Part shown: one piece after another, positions 61,156-64,000 of the stretch | Layout: every line of letters starts with the position of its first letter | Numbering within the stretch: the stretch's first letter is position 1 | From: WJMT01 sp041686095 | GTDB lineage: Bacteria > Acidobacteriota > Aminicenantia > Aminicenantales > Aminicenantaceae | Direction of reading: 5' to 3' | NCBI GenBank assembly: GCA_041686095.1 | Contig: JAWLEN010000003.1 | Coordinates: 1-64,000 of the forward strand | DNA length: 64,000 bases | Notes under the pieces: model-generated | The model's input: only the letters and a program-made list of their open reading frames with translations | Told to the model about the DNA's origin: nothing | Databases searched by the model: none | Translations under genes and position numbers: made by a program

Positions 61156-61962
61156 ATGGATCAACCGATTATTGCCATTATCACTGATTTCGGCGATCAG
61201 GATTTTTTTACAGCCTCTATGAAAGGGGTTATTTCCAGTATAAATCCTGATGCAAAAATCATTGATATAACCAACAAAGTGCCTCACTTTGATATATCAG
61301 CAGGCGCTTTTATACTCAAAGTCAGTTACAAGCATTTTCCTTCTGGGACTATATTTATAGTGGTGGTGGATCCCGGCGTAGGGACATCCAGAAGAATCAT
61401 CATTGCTGAATCCCCTGATTATTATTTCATTGCCCCTGATAATGGTGTTTTAAGCTGGGTTATGGATGAAAATGAAACATTGACAGTCAGGGAAGTTACT
61501 TCTGACCATTATTTTCTTAAGGAAAAAGGCAGGACTTTTGAAGGAAGAGATAAAATGTCTCCTATTGCTGCCTGGGTGGCAAAAGAAGTTAATTTGGATA
61601 ACTTTGGTCCGGTCATCAATGATTATAATAAAATTTCTATTGAGAGGCCGGAAAGGGAAGGAAATAAAGTTTGGGGAAGAATCCTATATCAAGATGGATT
61701 TGGAAATCTTATCACCAATATTTCCGAAAAGGAATATCTCGACTTAGCGCAGGATGCTGATAAAAGAAAATTTATCCTTTCTATACAGGAAAAAGAAATC
61801 CCTGTCAGAGAAAGTTATCAATCAGTTGAAAAAGGTCAGCTTTTATCAATTTTAAGCGGACAGGGATATATTGAAGTCGCCAAAAGGGAAGGCTCTGCCG
61901 CGGCTGAAACAAAGTCAAAACCTGGGGATCCTGTGATGTTAACCGTAAAAAGAGAGGAATAA
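61156..61962 (+). CDS. S-adenosyl-L-methionine hydrolase (DUF62 family)
   Basis: Hydrolyses SAM to adenosine and methionine using a hydroxide; related to halogenases such as chlorinase and fluorinase. Family motifs: ITDFGDQDFF (9-18), VVVDPGVGTSRR (about 70-81), IAPDNGVLSWV (about 93-103) and, in the C-terminal barrel, DGFGNLITNI. 268 aa. The ATG at 61156 is preferred over one at 61126 because the promoter ends seven bases before it. The halogenase-specific insert loop is not seen, so the hydrolase activity is more likely. Alone, 47 bases before recD2. Confidence 0.88.
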   Translation: MDQPIIAIITDFGDQDFFTASMKGVISSINPDAKIIDITNKVPHFDISAGAFILKVSYKHFPSGTIFIVVVDPGVGTSRRIIIAESPDYYFIAPDNGVLSWVMDENETLTVREVTSDHYFLKEKGRTFEGRDKMSPIAAWVAKEVNLDNFGPVINDYNKISIERPEREGNKVWGRILYQDGFGNLITNISEKEYLDLAQDADKRKFILSIQEKEIPVRESYQSVEKGQLLSILSGQGYIEVAKREGSAAAETKSKPGDPVMLTVKREE

Positions 61963-62009
61963 CTCAATTACCAGAAATCCCTTTTCAAACATCATGATTT
62001 AATCTCAAC

Positions 62010-64000
62010 ATGGATTATCTAACGGGCTCGATTGATTCCATAGTGTACTACAGTCCTGAGAATGGCTACACAGTGTGCCGGTTTTCTCTGGAAGATGGAG
62101 AAACCATAACCGTAGTGGGTCATTTCCCGCCCCTTTCTCCCGGAGAAATGCTTAAAATCAATGGCAAATGGGAGATCAATCCGCGGTTTGGTAAGCAGTT
62201 TCATGTGGATAATTATATTCCTGTGCTTCCTTCATCTGTTAAAGGTGTGGAAAAATTTTTATCCTCGGGGATGATTGCCGGCGTGGGCCCTGTGCTTGCA
62301 CAAAGAATTATCCAGCGTTTTGGGGAGAAAACAATGGAGATTCTTTCTGATGATCCGGATAAACTTATGGAGGTGGAAGGGATTGCCCATAAAAAACTCA
62401 AAGAGATAAAAGAATCTTGGGTAGCGCATGAAGATATAAGAGAGCTGATCATATTTCTGCAGGAACACAATATTTCCACCACCATGGCGGCAAAGCTGTA
62501 TAAGCAGTACGGAAAAAGAGCTTTTCATATTATCAAAACCAATCCTTATCAAGTGAGCTATGATATCTGGGGGATAGGTTTTAAAACCGCTGACAGCATG
62601 GCTTTGAAATTAGGCATGGGTGCAGATTCTCCAGAAAGAATCAAAGCATACATACATTATCTTTTAGAAAAATGCACTGAAAACGGTCATGTGTTTGCCT
62701 TAAAGTCAGAGCTATTGAATGCCTGCTGTAAGGATTTAGAAATTGAAAAAAATGATTTTTTGCATGCTCTGAACTCTCTTGAAAAGCAAAAATCAGTGAT
62801 TATTGAAAAGCTTGATCAGGATTTAGCTGTTTATCTTCCTTTTTTCCATGAGGCTGAAGAGGAAATCGTCCGTTCCCTTCATGGTCTTGTCACTTATCCT
62901 GTTTCAAGACCTTCTTTTGATCTTGAAAAAGCAATAAACAAAATAGAAGTGAATTCCCGTTTTAAATTTACCTATGAACAAAAAAGAGCTATTAAAGAAA
63001 GCCTCTTTAAGAAAATTTTGGTTATAACAGGCGGACCCGGAACAGGAAAAACCACCATTGTGAGAGCCATTGTCAGAATTTTCAATATATGGGAAAAAAA
63101 GATAATACTCGCAGCCCCCACGGGAAGAGCAGCTAAAAGGCTTTCAGAATCCACAGGCAAACATGCCAAGACGATCCATAGGACTTTAGAATATATTTCA
63201 AAAACAGGGAAATTCAGAAGAAATGAAAACAATCCTCTTGAGGGAGATGTACTGCTTATCGATGAATTTTCCATGGTTGATCTGCCTTTGATGTATCACC
63301 TTCTCAAGGCAGTTCCCAATCACATGCGTCTTATTTTAGTGGGGGATAAAGATCAGCTCCCTTCCGTAGGTCCTGGAACTCTGCTCAAAGACATTATAGA
63401 TTCTGGAACTGTTGAAGTGATTGTATTGAACAAAATATTCAGACAAGAAAAACACAGTCTGATCGTCCGCAATGCTCATCGAATAAACCAGGGAAAATCA
63501 ATAATCAAGCCCAAAAAAGGGGATGAGGATTCAGATTTTTATTTTATTTACAATAAAGATGAACAAAAAGTTTTTCAATTAATCATGAACATGTGCGCGC
63601 GCAACATTCCTGATAAGTTGGGTCTTCCCCCTCTTTCCACCCAGATTCAGGTGATAAGCCCTATGTACAGAGGAGTAGTGGGAGTGGACAATTTGAATCA
63701 AGAGCTGCAAAAACTGCTGAACCCGGGGAGTGAAGGACTCAAGTTCGGAAAGCGGGAGATAAGAATTTGGGATAAAGTCATGCAGATACGGAATAATTAT
63801 GATAAAGAGGTCTTTAATGGAGACATAGGAAGGGTTAAGGATATCGATAAAAAAACATACAGCGTGCTGGTTGATTTTGATGGAAAAGAAGTGCTTTATT
63901 CCAGAGACGAGATCAATGAGATCGTGAATGCTTACGCCATATCTGTCCACAAATCGCAGGGAAGCGAATATCTGGCCGTGGTCATGCCTCTGCTCACCCA
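62010..64000 (+). CDS. recD2: RecD2-type DNA helicase (3' end beyond window)
   Basis: Superfamily 1B 5'-3' helicase of the RecD2/TraA-like group, cut at the window edge after about 663 codons. An N-terminal OB-like segment (1-70) precedes helix-hairpin-helix repeats (about 85-185, e.g. GMIAGVGPVLAQRI) and the RecA-like core: Walker A GGPGTGKTT (341-349), TGRAAKRLSE (motif Ia), DEFSMVD (motif II), GDKDQLPSVGPG (motif III). The last visible motif is AISVHKSQGSEY (motif V/VI), so only the extreme C-terminus is missing. No RecB or RecC nearby. A -10-like TTTAAT ends six bases before the ATG, again without Shine-Dalgarno. Confidence 0.92.
   Translation, partial: MDYLTGSIDSIVYYSPENGYTVCRFSLEDGETITVVGHFPPLSPGEMLKINGKWEINPRFGKQFHVDNYIPVLPSSVKGVEKFLSSGMIAGVGPVLAQRIIQRFGEKTMEILSDDPDKLMEVEGIAHKKLKEIKESWVAHEDIRELIIFLQEHNISTTMAAKLYKQYGKRAFHIIKTNPYQVSYDIWGIGFKTADSMALKLGMGADSPERIKAYIHYLLEKCTENGHVFALKSELLNACCKDLEIEKNDFLHALNSLEKQKSVIIEKLDQDLAVYLPFFHEAEEEIVRSLHGLVTYPVSRPSFDLEKAINKIEVNSRFKFTYEQKRAIKESLFKKILVITGGPGTGKTTIVRAIVRIFNIWEKKIILAAPTGRAAKRLSESTGKHAKTIHRTLEYISKTGKFRRNENNPLEGDVLLIDEFSMVDLPLMYHLLKAVPNHMRLILVGDKDQLPSVGPGTLLKDIIDSGTVEVIVLNKIFRQEKHSLIVRNAHRINQGKSIIKPKKGDEDSDFYFIYNKDEQKVFQLIMNMCARNIPDKLGLPPLSTQIQVISPMYRGVVGVDNLNQELQKLLNPGSEGLKFGKREIRIWDKVMQIRNNYDKEVFNGDIGRVKDIDKKTYSVLVDFDGKEVLYSRDEINEIVNAYAISVHKSQGSEYLAVVMPLLT

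Noticed and set aside
61156..61962. Fluorinase or chlorinase
   Set aside because: The DUF62 fold is shared, but the halogenase-type insert loop is not visible and there is no halometabolite cluster nearby. SAM hydrolase is the simpler call.

Overview
The window looks like a chromosomal contig from a diderm (Gram-negative type) bacterium of moderate to low GC (about 40% by eye). It carries TonB/ExbB/ExbD, tandem RND exporters, secreted Asp-box propeller and S9 peptidase proteins, a FecR/tryptophan-rich surface protein and a VWFA-related remnant. That mix resembles Acidobacteriota or Aminicenantes-like lineages. The placement is an inference from gene content; there is no rRNA here. The sequence is scaffolded: two runs of exactly 100 N (35129-35228 and 44796-44895) mark assembly joins, which suggests a metagenome or draft assembly.

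Layout. 0-8.3 kb: end of a class A penicillin-binding protein, a FecR-like protein, a B12-type radical SAM protein and Smc. 8.4-10.7 kb: tRNA-Thr, a VWFA-related gene remnant and two tail-to-tail nucleotidyltransferase (AbiEii-like) toxin modules with small partners. 10.8-20 kb: secreted or envelope proteins (11-Asp-box propeller, S9 peptidase, membrane protein, CBM9-like protein) and an EamA permease. 20-28 kb: an efflux operon (two RND pumps, an adaptor, a small acidic protein). 28-34.7 kb: a beta-lactamase-like hydrolase, tRNA-His and the conserved phoH-pgpH-ybeY-era operon. 35-37.5 kb: sulfotransferase-like protein, small ribbon-helix-helix-like protein and UDP-glucose dehydrogenase. 37.8-40.2 kb: hypC-hypD-hypE. 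40.5-46 kb: uppS-cdsA-dxr-rseP-ispG, joining isoprenoid precursor, lipid-carrier and phospholipid synthesis with envelope-stress proteolysis. 46-50.4 kb: a 2-hydroxyacid dehydrogenase, a nucleoside phosphorylase, and a ParB-like/SPL-like radical SAM pair. 50.4-56.8 kb: tonB-exbB-exbD and tgt-yajC-secD-secF. 57-64 kb: YchF, signal peptidase I, a degenerate alkaline-phosphatase-fold membrane protein, a SAM hydrolase and the start of RecD2.

The most unusual content is non-coding. Nearly every intergenic gap above about 250 bp holds imperfect palindromic repeats from three interlocking groups (A, B and C). Their pairing arms differ from copy to copy yet stay complementary, and a decamer ATTCATAAAA recurs at element ends. 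The arms behave like conserved secondary structure or like insertions into palindromes, and some overlap stop codons, start codons or ribosome binding sites. A second pattern is promoter placement: several genes have a good -35/-10 pair ending only 6-9 bases before the ATG and no Shine-Dalgarno sequence, which predicts leaderless mRNAs (uppS, parB-like, SAM hydrolase, phosphatase-like protein). Other genes in the same window have clear GGAGG-type ribosome binding sites.
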